Counted from the first letter of the stretch, positions 41,641 through 52,569 are shown. The stretch: DNA of 64,000 nt from Ailurus styani (GCA_002007465.1 LNAC01000377.1:458595-522594), one strand, 5' to 3'. The notes: generated by a model from the letters alone, not told the origin. Made by a program: numbers and translations.

Positions 41641-42824
41641 GTTTTATGTCACTGCCATTATTCCTATAAAGTCCAAAGAAAATACGTTGCAGAGCCGGTC
41701 CTTTACAAAGTCACGGCAAGAGGCCACAGGGGTTCATCCATGCACAACTGCTGCCTGGGGGCCACAGCTACTTTCTGGAGGAGAGGAAAACTGGTCAGAA
41801 AACCCACAGGCCTGGGGATAGGTCTCCACAAAAGTAAGCACTGGCAGGAGAATGAAAACAATGTGCTCTTTACAGCTGAACTGGCCACATGAGCAGGTGT
41901 CTGGAAGGATGAGAATCACAAAAGTTCTGGGCACACGTACTGTTTTTTTTTCACATTTTAGCATTCCTATTGTCAGAATGCACCTTACAACTGAGGCGCG
42001 TGTTTAATGTCATGATCCTCCTTTGCATTTCCTGAAAAGTTACAAATGAATTCACAGTGTTGCTTATAAGCGATGATGCCTTAGACTTGAAAAAACATGG
42101 TAAGGCATCATTAGTACAAGTATTAACTTAAGATGTACTACACTCTAGGAAGGGTGCTGGGAACACAGTGATGGGTAGAAACTGACTAGTCTCTGCTCTT
42201 GTGGTCTCCACAGTCTGGAGGACTGTCAGTGCAGCCTCCTGTCCAACCACAGTTGGCCACCTAAACAGGACATTTGTCGCTGGTTGCGGACTGTTTGGAC
42301 CCTGTTTCAACTAAGGATCTGGGTAGTGAGATTTCTGGGAGGCAAATGACTCTCAGAAATCGGAACATCAAAGCAAGAGGTTGAGGGGCTTATGGCAAGG
42401 AAATGGAGGAGCCCAGACACTTGAGTCCTGTCTCACAGCTAACCAGGACTAGAGAATAACCCAGCCAGGAAATTGGGGTGGGGGGGAGGAGCAGTATTGT
42501 AACAGGAAAGGAACACTGGCCTCAGAAAGGATGTAAGGAGTGCACGTGGGTGTAGGAGGCACATGGGTGGGAGGCCTGTGTGGCTTGTGACACAGTCCGT
42601 GTCCTTTCTCTCCTCCCTCCACCGCTGATCTGGGTCTGCAAAGTTGCCTTCCCAAAGCCACGGGGCAAACTCCTATATTTCTGGAGAGGATTAGAGCTAA
42701 TCTTTGTCTCCTCTGATGCACAGCCCTTCAGCTCAGTGTTCTAAACATTGCCTTGTCTCAAACTCCCTTTAGTGACCAGTTACAGTGAAGAGGAAAACTA
42801 GGCCATCCCCATAAAAATCCTCTT
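41641..42824. other. Unique DNA with a small hairpin and faint L2 remnant
   Basis: Holds an 11-base perfect inverted repeat at 42073-42083/42101-42111 and a faint reverse L2 patch at 42150-42230 ('gaagggtgctgggaacacagtgatggg'). A G-run occurs at 42478-42487. No gene. Confidence 0.4.
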
Positions 42825-43330
42825 CCTCTTCCCCAATCCATTCTACACACAAAGTCAGAGTGACTGTTTTAAAAATACATGGCCCTTTCTGGTAAAAAAT
42901 CTTCAGTGGGTTCCTAGTACCCTTTGGAAAAAATCTAAACTGAAAACACCCTGAATCTTGTATGACCTGCCCTCCTCTGCCCTCCCCTCGGGCCTTCCCC
43001 TGCAGCTTGGCTTTTCGGCCCTGGATGTAGCAAGCTCATTTCAGTTCCAGCACCTTCTCCAACCTCCAACTACCTTTTGCTTACTAAATGGAATCCTTTT
43101 AAGGCCTGCTCAAATGTAGACCTCCAACCTAAATTACACCCCCCTTATTTTGTTTCTTGTCATGCTTATAATAATGTGTAATTACGAAGTAAACAGAGTT
43201 GGTTGACTTCCTTCTTGCATCCGTACAGACGGTAAGGCCCCTAAGGACAGGGTCTGAAGCAGGAACCTCAAACCTAGAACAGCGCTTGGTCCTGGTAGTG
43301 CAGAATACATTTGTTAAACGAAAGAACAAC
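42825..43330 (+). mobile_element. LINE-2, long 3' segment
   Basis: 'acaaagtcagagtgactgttttaaaa', 'aatcttcagtgggttcctagtacc', 'ctcaaatgtagacctcc', 'taaggcccctaaggacagggtctgaag' and terminal 'aatacatttgttaaacgaaag' cover most of the L2 3' region in consensus order. Confidence 0.85.
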
Positions 43331-44079
43331 TAAGCCAGACTCACCGAACGAATCCTTGAAGGCCTCTGCCCAAATGAAAAAGGGTGCAAGGCAGTGGAGA
43401 CTGCCTGAAAAGTGAGGTCTGGCCCCGTCGCCCAGGGAAGCAGCAAACGAAGAACCACTCTGGCCACCGCGGGCAGCCAGGTGGAGGCCGGCGTGGCTTC
43501 CTGGGAGCACTCAGTTCCGGGGGCGACTCTTCTGGAGTGCACCTCCTCATTGGCCACCCACCGGGAAGTTCCACCTTCACACTCTTGACTGGGCTGTGCC
43601 CACCTGGGAGCACTGGGCGGGGACCCCTGGGCATGCTGGGAAGGGAGCTACTTACCCCTGCCCAGAGTCCAGGAAAGGCCACAGGTGCCGCTGAGGCAAC
43701 CTAATGGACCCCAGCTCACAGGCTAACCCTGGCTTCCTGCTCGCGCCTCTTGAGCACAGGAAGATTCACTCCTGGCTGAAGAGCACGTTCACACATTAAT
43801 TCAGTCAACAAGCGATGATCACATAAAGTAATCACTGTTGGAAGGAAAGCAAGCTGAGTCCCACTGAGGAGGTGGCGTTTGAATGAATGGTTCTGGCCAG
43901 AGAAAGAGCAAGTCTCCCCAAACTTGTTCCCCCCTTTTCTGTCAGTGGCATCTCTGGCCTCTCAGTTTTCTTGCCCAGAAACCCGAGTCCCCAGCTCTTC
44001 CTGGTCTGGCTCTGTTGACCCTGTTCCCACGGCCCTCTTGTGCCAGTAGGTTCCTTGCTCGCATTCAGTCCATCCCTCT
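43331..44079. other. Unique DNA
   Basis: GC-rich on the left with some CpG. No repeat or exon recognised. Confidence 0.35.
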
Positions 44080-44580
44080 CTGATCTTGGCACTTGTCCCC
44101 TTCTAATTCATCTCCACCCATCGCTGCTGGAATGGCCTTCCAGAAGCACACTTCAGACCACATCATTCCTGCATAAAGAACTGCAGTGGCTACCAAGTAC
44201 TCTGAGAACAAATCCCATTATTCATAGCCTAATAATCAGTGTCCTCCACAATTTTGCTCTAACCAACCACTCCCAATCTTATTTCTCATGACAATATTTT
44301 GTACCCAACATCCTAATCAAGTGGTATATTCACAACATTTTACTGCCTCTGAACTTCAGCTCATGCTAATCCTTTATCTGGAATGCCTCTCCACCCTTTG
44401 TGTCTAAGAGCCCATGGCACCTGTTCCACAACTACACACACACACACACACACCTGTCATTATGGTTCTATTTCCTTCTCTGAAGGCCCACGGTACTTCA
44501 CCTGTCCCTCCCTTAGCCTCCTAACAGATGACACGCTGCCTGAGGACAAGAGCTCTGTCTGATCTATGTGGCTTTCTGTG
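44080..44580 (+). mobile_element. LINE-2, long 3' segment with internal (CA)n
   Basis: 'cagaccacatcattcctgcataaagaactgcagtggctacc', 'tttatctggaatgcctctcc', then a (CA)n tract at 44434-44452, then 'gcctgaggacaagagctctgtctg'. Consensus order is retained on both sides of the microsatellite. Confidence 0.8.
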
Positions 44581-44609
44581 ACAGTGGGATGGGAGGGAGG
44601 GACCTGTGA

Positions 44610-44785
44610 GTGTTAGGAGCAGACTCCAATCCCAACTCTGCCACCTGTGAGCTCTGTGACCTTGAGCTATTTAATCCTGTGTGCCTCAGTTTCCCCATCT
44701 GTAAAATGGGGATTGACTGGGTTGATTACATATATATATGATATACTTAAACAGGGCTTGACTCATCCTGCTAGCAATTATTATG
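44610..44785 (+). mobile_element. MIR SINE
   Basis: 'gcagactccaatcccaactctgccacctgtgagctctgtgaccttgagc' followed by 'gtgcctcagtttccccatctgtaaaatggggattg'. The 3' part has expanded TA dinucleotides. Confidence 0.92.
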
Positions 44786-45329
44786 GGAATAACTAATCAT
44801 GGGTAGACAGATGAGGCAGATAGATTCAGCAGAGGCAAGTTCCAGTTCAGATCTCAGGGAGGACCTCAGGGTGGACCCCAGTTTATTCCTCCCCCACCAG
44901 GTTTCCCCTCCCGGCTGACAGGACCCAGGAGGGGACCAGGGGCAGCTGAATACCCTCCTCTCCTCAAAGAATTTGAGGAGATACAGCCCCTCTACACACA
45001 AGCTAGCCCTGCCTCCATCCAGGGATTGAGCCCTGTTTCTCAGTCTTGCAGGTTACCCAACCTCCAAGGGTGCGCAGGCAGCTGGTAGTCAGGCAGCAGC
45101 CTCAGCTCTCAGGTCCCCACCCTCTAGGTGCTGGCCTGCCACAAGGTGATGTCAGCCCTGCAGCATCCTCCCTGCTCAGAAGCCCCAGTCACCCCGGACT
45201 GTCTGCCTGTCACTACTCAGCCAGGCAAACCGTCCCTTTGCAACCTCTGAATTGCTTGCTAAGCACCTACTATGTTCTGGCTAAAACAGGTAGAGAAGGT
45301 GACAAAGGTCTTGGGAGTGACCTGTAACC
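44786..45329. other. Unique DNA
   Basis: No gene or repeat recognised apart from a weak MIR-like phrase near 45255 ('gctaagcacctactatgttctggc'). Confidence 0.35.
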
Positions 45330-45495
45330 ATGCCAGATACTTTCCAGAGAGCTTACTGAAGCCCACAACTGCTGTAAGAGCTGCATCACTAAAACCCCCA
45401 CTTCAGCTGAGAAAACAGTCTCCGAAAGGTGACATTACCTCTCTGAGTTTACACAGCTTCTAGCTGGCAGGACTGAGATCAAAACCCAGGTCAGG
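45330..45495 (-). mobile_element. MIR fragment, reverse
   Basis: 'cacttcagctgagaaaacagtctccgaaagg', 'gagtttacacagcttctagctggcagg' and 'gatcaaaacccaggtc' are in reverse MIR order. Confidence 0.65.
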
Positions 45496-45577
45496 GGCGC
45501 CTGGGTGGCTCAGCAGGTTAAGCGTCTGCCTTCAGCTCAGGTCATGACCCCTGCTCAGCAAGGAGTCTGTTTCTCCC
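45496..45577 (+). mobile_element. CAN SINE with internal deletion, 5' part
   Basis: Normal head to 'gctcaggtcatga', then jumps directly to 'cccctgctcagcaaggagtctg', skipping the segment that carries 'gggtcctgggatcgag'. CT tract and tail are missing. It lies exactly between a MIR and an L2 remnant. Confidence 0.85.
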
Positions 45578-45589
45578 CTTCCTTCTGAC

Positions 45590-45842
45590 TTTGTGGACAC
45601 TATCCCTTCCACATGCCCTGCCTGTCCCCTCTCCACTGTCATCGTGCCTGGCTGCCCCCCCCAGCTGGCCCTCTTGCATCCCCCACGGTGCCCCCATCTT
45701 CGCACGTACCGCACCCCTTTATGATTCGCTGGCCCGCCCCTACCCCGCATGCCTCCACAGAAGCAGACACCGCTGTATCCCCAGGGCTAGGACAGGGCCT
45801 GACAGATCAGGAAACACTTGTGAGAAGAATAAATGAATAAAG
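45590..45842 (+). mobile_element. LINE-2 3' end
   Basis: Ends with 'tgtatccccagggctaggacagggcctgacag' and 'gaataaatgaataaag', the characteristic L2 terminus. Confidence 0.75.
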
Positions 45843-45902
45843 ATGATGAGAAGCTGGCCCGTCGAGAGGCAGGAGCACCCCACCAAACTGGGCTCTCCGG
45901 TC

Positions 45903-45962
45903 CTTCAATAAACATCGCAGGAGCCCCTTCTCTATGCTGGGCCCTGGGCTAGACGCTGAGGC
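45903..45962 (-). mobile_element. LINE-2 terminus, reverse
   Basis: 'tcaataaacatcgcaggagccccttctctatgctgggccctgggctagacgctg' is the reverse counterpart of the L2 end. Confidence 0.65.
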
Positions 45963-46024
45963 CCCAAGTCATGTGGGAAAACGACCCTGCATCAAGGTTG
46001 CTCCCAGGCTGCCCTGGAGCCCAC

Positions 46025-46245
46025 AAGGTACAGCAATTATGAACATAAGTTCAAGTCCCAGCTCTACCACTTCCTAGCTGTGTGACTTTGCACAAGTTTC
46101 CTACCCTCCCTGCGCCTCAATTTCTTTATCTACAGAACAGGAGCAATAACGGCAGCTATGTCAGAGAATGATGTGAAGAACAAATGAAGTGATGTGTGAA
46201 CGTGGTTTAGAACAGCGCCCGGCATGTTACAAACATGCAACGATG
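46025..46245 (+). mobile_element. MIR SINE, near full length
   Basis: 'gttcaagtcccagctctaccacttcctagctgtgtgactttgcacaag' then 'cctcaatttctttatctacagaacaggagcaataa' and 'tttagaacagcgcccggcatg'. Forward MIR, well kept. Confidence 0.93.
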
Positions 46246-46899
46246 GTCAGCTCTCCAGCTCGCTGCTGGTCCCTGCCCTCAGAGCAGCCTCCCTCAGTGG
46301 GATGCCCACCCCCTCGTGCTCCCGACCCCTCCAGGAGCCAGTGAGGCAGAGCCAAGGGAGCCCGGGCTGAGAAGTTACCCAGATGGGAATGCAAGACCCG
46401 GCTCTACCAACTAGCTCTGTGAGTTGGAGAAAGATCTATGTGAAATGGACCATTTCGCCCAGAACCCAGCAGAGCCTCCGTTCTCCCCTAGGACAAGCAG
46501 GGAGGAAAAGAATAACTGCTCTGCCTGCTTCACCGAGCTCTGGGAGGCTAGAATACGAGCTTGGATGTAGAAGTCCTTTGTGAGCTGCACGGGGATTATT
46601 CTAATCAGAGCACTCCATCTAGAGAGGTCGGACAGGGCTTGTGTACACAGGACAGACACGCTACGCCAGAAGCTGGGGACGGGGAGCTACTGGCAGAGGG
46701 AGGGACGAACAGAGGGGGCACAGACGCCTGACACATTACAGGCAGGGCTTCAGTGCGCTTGGGGAGCACACCGGGAGGAGGACCCATCCTCCGACCCCTG
46801 AGGCTGATTTCTGCGGCCCTCCCCACCCCCACCCCGTGTCTGCCAAGATCCCCACGGCAGTGGGGGCCACTCCTGAGGACTCACCCTGGCTGCAAGGCT
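46246..46899. other. Unique DNA with a weak MIR-like phrase
   Basis: Around 46385-46440, 'aagacccggctctaccaactagctctgtgag' recalls MIR but is isolated. No gene. Confidence 0.35.
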
Positions 46900-47060
46900 C
46901 TTCCCGTGCCCTTGAATCGATTAAACAGAGCGATGCGATTAATTATTTTACTGTCTTTATGGCATCAACTTTAACTTGCTTCACATCCAGATTTCCAATT
47001 ACATAAGCCAGAAGAATCTTAAACTCAGGAGGACATGTATTATTGAACTATTTATAATCA
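46900..47060. promoter_or_regulatory. Candidate conserved non-coding element
   Basis: Repeat-free with 'gaatcgattaaacag', 'gcgattaattattttactg' and 'gaactatttataatcag', including an overlapping TAATTA. Composition-based inference. Confidence 0.4.
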
Positions 47061-47335
47061 GAGTTTTTCAGAGCAGATAAAGCTCTCCCAGGCACACGCC
47101 ACACACCCAAAATTCATGATTCCAAAACCAGAAGACAATTTTTCCATAAGGAGGGGTGTGGGAGGCAAGCAAGAAAAGAACAGAGAGGCTGAGTCCGAAT
47201 CAAGGAAGGCAAACCATTTCTGCTGAAGAGCACAGCCCCTCAGGGGGAAAGACAAATCATCTGAGGGGTGGGAGTCAGGGGGAAACACCCGTGCAAAAAA
47301 CAATCAGATTTGGTTGAGGGAGCTATTCTTTCTCT

Positions 47336-47881
47336 TTTTCTTTAAAATACTTACACAATTTTTAGTGAGTTATAATCGATATATAACATGATCTTAATTT
47401 CAGATATAAAATAGTGATTTGATATTTGTACATACTGTGAAATGATCACAGTGAGTCTAGTTAATGTTGATTGCCTCACATAGTTATAATTTTTTTTCTT
47501 GTGATGAGAATGTTTAAGATCCACTCTCTTAATGACTTTCAAATATACAACAGAGTATTGTTAACTAGTCACCATGCTGCACATTACATCCCCAGGACTT
47601 AGTTATTTTATAACTGGGAGCCTGTACCTTTTGACCTCCTTCATTCATTTCTCTTACCTCCCAATTTCTGCCTCTGTCAACCACCAATCTGTTCTCTGTA
47701 TCTACAAGTTCATTTTTTGTTTGGGGCTTTTTTTTTCAGGTTCCACATATAAGTGAGATCATATGATATCTGTCTTTTTCTGTCTGATTTATTTCACTTA
47801 GCATAATGCCCTCAACATCCATCTGCACTGTTGCAAATGGCAAGATTTCCTTCTTTTTTATAGTTGAATAATATTCCAGTG

Positions 47882-47927
<46 letters not shown>

Positions 47928-47935
47928 CACATTTT
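47336..47935 (-). mobile_element. LINE-1 3' end, reverse
   Basis: Reverse of an L1M 3' UTR and ORF2 C-terminus. Phrases such as 'agtcaccatgctgcacattacatccccaggact', 'tgagatcatatgatatctg' and 'ttagcataatgccctcaacatcc' mark it. The minus-strand frame at 47736-47987 encodes a typical ORF2 end with 'EYYSTIKKKEILPFATVQMD'. A (TG)n tract at 47882-47926 interrupts it. Confidence 0.92.
47882..47926. repeat. (TG)n microsatellite
   Basis: Uninterrupted TG repeat grown within the L1 sequence, directly visible. Confidence 0.96.
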
Positions 47936-48649
47936 CAAGAGTTAGTCTTTGAAGAAAATAATATAACCTCGGTTGGCCCAGCCACACCAGCTCTGCATTT
48001 AAAATGGAGTCACATTAGTACTGATGCCAATGTTTCACTGATTCAATGTGCCCCTCCACCTGATAATTCCAAATTTCTAGCTGCTTTCAGCACCTCCTTA
48101 ATTGGTTCTGGAAGTCTCCTGTATTTTTATCAGCCAGTCCTACCAGCCACTGCTTCATCTCCTCCTTCAGCTCTCATCAAGTCATGGGAGAACTCACCAC
48201 CCCTGTCTTGGGGCCACCTGTAAGCCACCTTCCCCCAGGCAGTATCTTCTCCACCCCAGATGAGCTGGGAACTGTAGGAGGTCCACAGTCACCCTGTGTC
48301 TCTGTGGGGACTGCCTCTCCCCCCTCGCCCCTGCAAGGAGGCTTGTATTCCAGTGATTTGCAGAGGTTGGATTAGAACAGGCCTTGCCATGCTTACCCAG
48401 TGCAGCTCCCTCCCCACAAGCCCCAGACATGAGTCCATGATGGACTTGGACCAGGAGGAAAGTCCTCAGATACTACTCCCTGCTGATGACTCCAGGCTTA
48501 TTGCCAAGCTGAGCAGGTCAGCTCACCTCAGTGCTACAGGCAGATTCCTGGAGGCCCTCTCATCAGTCCCCCAGACAAGCTCAGCTCAGGATCAAGACAA
48601 GGCCTTGGTACAGGAACATAGAGGGGACAGGAGCAGGAAGGTCACTCCT
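47936..48649. other. Unique DNA
   Basis: No recognised repeat. A 120-codon frame (48296-48658) has no domain and is not supported by splice or codon evidence. Confidence 0.4.
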
Positions 48650-48840
48650 GTTTGTTGAGCTCCAGTGACCTGCCAAGTGTTGTGCCATGCTATGTCTTCA
48701 CAGAAGCCAATCAGCTAAATGCCACTAGCCCTATTTCACATATAATGGAACTACAGTTCAGAGAGTTTAAGTAATTTATCCAAGGTCCCACAGCTAGTAG
48801 GTGGTACCAGGCTCGACCAGGATTCATCCCAGTTCTGGTG
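48650..48840 (-). mobile_element. MIR SINE, reverse
   Basis: 'cctatttcacatataatggaactacagttcagagag', 'taagtaatttatccaaggtcccacagctagtagg' and 'ccaggattcatcccag' in reverse MIR order. Confidence 0.85.
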
Positions 48841-49023
48841 GATGCCAAGATTCAAGTTATGGCTCTCCCTGCTGCTGTTTGTTTAAGAACATAAAACTTG
48901 ACAATCCATTACCAGGTCTTTGTCTAGAAAAAACTATTCACAACACAGAAAAAACAAATGTTCTGTTTGTTTGCTTCTGTAAGGGAAGCAGAGGGAAGAA
49001 TTATCATCAATAAACACAAGCAG

Positions 49024-49228
49024 GGGCCACCTGGGTGGCTCAGTCGGTTAAGCCGCTGCCTTCAGCTCAGGTCATGATCCCAGGGTCCTGGGATCGAGTC
49101 CCACATCGGGCTCTCTTCTCAGCGGAGAGCCTGCTTCTCCCTCACCCTCCCTGCCTGCTGCTCTGTCTACTTGTAATCTCTATTTCTCTGTCAAATAAAT
49201 AAATAAAATCTTTAAAAAAAGAGAAAAA
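49024..49228 (+). mobile_element. CAN SINE, full length
   Basis: Head with 'ccacctgggtggctcag' variant, 'cggttaagccgctgcc' block, CT tract, 'aataaataaaatcttt' and A-rich tail. Target-site duplication 'aataaacacaagcag' (49009-49023) against 'aataaacataggcag' (49229-49243). Confidence 0.94.
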
Positions 49229-49369
49229 AATAAACATAGGCAGAAGTTTGTTCCTTCCTGAAGTGCATGTTTGCTGAAATAAAGCTAACCACCCCCCCCC
49301 CAGTATGACCCTAGAGAAGGCATCATGCCTTCTTTTAAAAGCACCTCCTCCTTTTTAATGGCCAGCTCT

Positions 49370-49592
49370 TCATGAAGCCTCTTTCCATGTCACCTGAGCA
49401 CTGGGCTAGACTACATTTCCCAGAGTTCCTTGCAGTTGGGCATGGTCATGTCCTTGGTTCTGGTCAATGGAATGAGAGCAGAGTCAGGTACTCTAGTCAC
49501 ATATAAACCTCCCCACATGATCTTCCATCCTTATTCCCTTTTCATCAGTTTCATGCAAGTAAGCATCATGACCTTGAAAACTACATGTTGAA
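49370..49592 (+). mobile_element. LTR-like ancestral repeat, left part
   Basis: 'gctagactacatttcccagagttccttgcagttgggcatggtcatg' and 'aaacctccccacatgatcttcc' are phrases of a common old mammalian LTR-like repeat. It is interrupted by the SINE that follows, and its continuation is at 49821. Confidence 0.6.
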
Positions 49593-49606
49593 AGTGGCAG
49601 GGCCAG

Positions 49607-49806
49607 GGGCGCCTGGGTGGCTCAGTAGGTTAAAGCCTCTGCCTTCGGCTCAGGTCATGATCTCAGGGTCCTGGGATCAAGCCCCGCATCAGCCTCCTTC
49701 CTCAGCACAGAGCTTGCTTCCTCCTCTCTCTCTGCCTGCCTCTCTGCCCACTTGTGATCTCTTTCCCTCTCTCTGTCAAATAACTAAATAAAATCTTTAA
49801 AAAAAT
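49607..49806 (+). mobile_element. CAN SINE, young, inside an LTR-like repeat
   Basis: Musteloid 'ggttaaagcctctgcc' type with CT tract and 'aataaaatcttt' tail. Perfect target-site duplication 'agtggcagggccag' at 49593-49606 and 49807-49820. Confidence 0.96.
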
Positions 49807-49820
49807 AGTGGCAGGGCCAG

Positions 49821-49900
49821 AAGGTGATGGAGCCTGGGTCCCTGAACTAGTATGGAAGGAGGACTGCCCACCTATCTACAGTTTCCAGAATTAGCAAAAA
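49821..49900 (+). mobile_element. LTR-like ancestral repeat, right part
   Basis: 'aaggtgatggagcctgggtccctgaac' and 'ggactgcccacctatctac' continue the repeat broken by the SINE. It matches the order seen in that family ('ggaaggagcctgggtccctg..actgccta'). Confidence 0.6.
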
Positions 49901-49904
49901 CAAC

Positions 49905-50160
49905 AACAGGACACCCAATTAAATGTGAATTTCAAATAAACAATGAGTAATTTTTTGGTATAATATGTTGGGGACAATTTGGGGAGAAAGGCAACCCTAG
50001 TCACCTTTCTGGATCAGCTCTAGGCCCTCAAGACCCCTGGGCAGATAGTCTATCTTATCCTTTGAGACCAACTTAACTAAAAAATTATTTTGTTGTTTAT
50101 CTGAAATTCAAATTTAATTACATGTCCTATATTTTATCTGGCAACATTATACCTATCAGA
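49905..50160. mobile_element. Palindromic MER-type DNA transposon (copy A)
   Basis: Left arm 'aggacacccaattaaatgtgaatttcaaataaacaatgagtaa' and right arm 'aaaattattttgttgtttatctgaaattcaaatttaattacatgtcct' are near reverse complements. The arms end in decayed copies of the same terminal motif. A non-coding MITE-like element. Confidence 0.65.
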
Positions 50161-50286
50161 ACACCTGTCTAGGACTTCATGGGGGTGAGACATCTGATGC
50201 CTACTGAGGCATCAGATATTAAACAATCCAGGCAGATGAGCTCAGCCTAGAATGATCAGCATTTAAGCAAGTGTACCAGCTTTCTT

Positions 50287-50491
50287 TTTTTTTTAACTTT
50301 TTAAAAAAGATTTTTATTTATTTATTTGACAGAGAGAGATCACAAGTAGGCAGAGAGGCAGGCAGAGAGAGAGGAGGAAGCAGGCCCCCTGCCAAGCAGG
50401 GAGCCCGATGTAGGGCTCGATCCCAGGACCCTGAGATCATGACCTGAGGCAAAGGCAGAGGCTTTAACCCACTGAGCCACCCAGGTGCCCC
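50287..50491 (-). mobile_element. CAN SINE, reverse, full length
   Basis: From T-rich/'atttatttatttgacagagaga' to 'cactgagccacccaggtgcccc'. It carries the complement of the 'ttaaagcctctgc' block ('gcagaggctttaaccc'). Target-site duplication 'gtgtaccagctttctt' (50271-50286) against 'gtgcaccagctttctt' (50492-50507), one mismatch. Confidence 0.95.
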
Positions 50492-50507
50492 GTGCACCAG
50501 CTTTCTT

Positions 50508-50974
50508 GACTGGACTGCTGTAGCTCAGGAAAGCCTCTGAGGCTTTCAACTCTCTCCCTTCCATGGACACATTTGGAGCACCCAGAAGGAGGACAGAACC
50601 AACTCAGTTCTTGCCCCATCCCCTACCCAAGGAACTCTCCACTTGGGGTCACCAATAATTCAGGGGGGCAGGGTTCATGAACAGGAACGAACCGAGGCTC
50701 AGAGAGCCCAGAGACTAAGTAGTCCAGGGGTGATAGGGGTGTGGGAGGGCTTTAGGAAAAGTAGCAAAGATACCGATCTCCTCCAGGGAACATGACAACA
50801 GCCACCAGTTTGGGCACCCACAAAGCAAGGGTCCTGGTGAATAAATGAGTGGCCAGTCCATGTTGAGACTGTCAGGATCAGAGTTATGGGCAGCTCAGGG
50901 AGTCAGAAATGTGGAACCTTGACATCAGGTCCTGCTGCCCAGGGTGGGCATTATTTCCAACATGACCCAGAAAA
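50508..50974. other. Unique DNA
   Basis: A weak reverse MIR-like phrase near 50690 ('accgaggctcagagagcccagagac'). No gene. Confidence 0.35.
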
Positions 50975-51178
50975 ACCACAAGATTTGGGAGCTATGTAGA
51001 CCTAGGTCAAGTCCTAGCTTTGCTGTTTTTGTACTATCTGACCTTAGGAAGCTTCTTTCACCTCTCTGAGCCTTAGTTTCCATCCCTATAAAATGAGGTA
51101 ACACCCAACAATTGTAAAATTACCTAAAAGAATGTGCCCAAAGCATTTAGCTCATAGTCGGTGCATGGTACCTGCCAC
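50975..51178 (+). mobile_element. MIR SINE
   Basis: 'cctaggtcaagtcctagctttgctg', 'ctctctgagccttagtttccatccctataaaatgagg' and 'agcatttagctcatagtcggtgcatgg' in forward MIR order. Confidence 0.88.
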
Positions 51179-51824
51179 TTCCTCCCCTAAGGGTTTGACA
51201 GCTAGAGAGAAGAGGTGAGGAGGAGCTCGCTTTCTTTACCACTTCTCAGTTTCCAGTAAAATGCGTGTCCTTCCCCCTTCTTCTCTCCCCTACCCCTGAG
51301 CCCGGAGACCACTGCAGCCAGGGTTGGGTTGAAGGAGGTATGTTCTTGATGCCTCCATCCTTCCTTCCTAGTCAAGGACCACAGAGTTCCCATCACCATA
51401 GAAATAGGGTTCCAAAGAGAAGTGGGGTTCCAGGCAAACCCCCACACAAGCCTCTCTCCCTGTAGGAGCAGGATGGACTTTAAGTGGGCTAGCCTGGGAC
51501 CCAATTACTTGCTTCTCCAGACCCGAGTTTCTCCAGACCTGAGTCTCGCTTCTTCGGAAGAGAATCCTGGTGAATCCGAGACTCCGGGCATGGCAGGTGG
51601 TGCCCAGGTGCTCATTTCCAGCACTCCCATTGCTCACCTCCCTGAAAACGCTCCCGTTGGCTCCTCTGCAGCCATTACCGTTCGTCATGTTTATCTGCAT
51701 TTAGGTGCGGTGGGGATTCACACACATCGATCTGTCTTTGCTCATGAAGCAATGGCCCAAAAAATGGTAATGACGCCTCTGAAGCTGCGGCACGACCGCA
51801 CTCAGTACGTATGGGGCTGCCGGA
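51179..51824. other. Unique DNA
   Basis: No gene or repeat recognised. Frames of about 100-158 codons are unsupported. Confidence 0.35.
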
Positions 51825-51995
51825 GCCAGCAAACACAAACGCGGGATGCCCAGTTAAGTTCAAGTGACACATCAACGATGAATCCATGTTTAGTGTAAGG
51901 GAGCCCCGTGCTTATTTGGAGCATACTTATACCAAAACAAGATTATTCATTTTTATCTGATATTCAAGTTAAACCGTATCCTGTCTTTATCTGCT
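51825..51995. mobile_element. Palindromic MER-type DNA transposon (copy B)
   Basis: 'gcgggatgcccagttaagttcaagtgac' and 'ttattcatttttatctgatattcaagttaaaccgtatcctgtctttatctg' match copy A's arms in the same order. More decayed. Confidence 0.55.
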
Positions 51996-52099
51996 GTCGC
52001 TGCTCACCCACCCTCCTGGTGGACCAAGGTCATGCCCAGCTAGAGAGCTTTCATGGTCAGGCCAGAACTGGGGGTGCTGGGGCCTCTCTCTCTCTCTCC

Positions 52100-52400
52100 T
52101 GCCACATTCTAAGCTGTCTTTCTTGGACATCCGCACACACCATGCCCTTCTGCAAGACTCCTGGTTTTTCCCTACACACACCCCTTCCTACGTCCAGGCC
52201 CTCGCCTGCACCATTTCCTCGGCTGAACTACCCATTCCTCTGTCTCGGTTTATTTTCTACCCTCCTGTTCCTCCAAAGCCGAGTTCCTGGGCCCTCTTCT
52301 TCACCACATGCCATGCCTCCCAGCCTGATTCCTTTCCTCTGCCCTTCCATGGGCTGGTGGCCCCCACTCTCTTAAGACAATGAACATTTTCAGTGGAGCG
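52100..52400 (+). mobile_element. Degenerate LINE-2 segment
   Basis: Pyrimidine-rich text with L2-like order ('ccattcctctgtctcgg', 'caaagccgagttcctggg'), then a MIR-like phrase 'tgtgccagacacaatctc' just before the (TG)n tract. Low certainty. Confidence 0.35.
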
Positions 52401-52428
52401 ACAGCTCTGTGCCAGACACAATCTCAAA

Positions 52429-52432
<4 letters not shown>

Positions 52433-52468
<36 letters not shown>
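52433..52468. repeat. (TG)n microsatellite
   Basis: Uninterrupted TG repeat, directly visible. Confidence 0.95.
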
Positions 52469-52569
52469 TGTGGAGATGTGCAAGAGAGCTTATGTTGGGA
52501 TGAGGTGGGAATATCCTCACATGGCTATGTTAAAATAAACATCCACGTGTATTCTGAGGAAAAAGAGAT

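Noticed and set aside
42073..42111. MicroRNA precursor
   Set aside because: The stem is only 11 paired bases and does not extend. Kept as a hairpin observation only.
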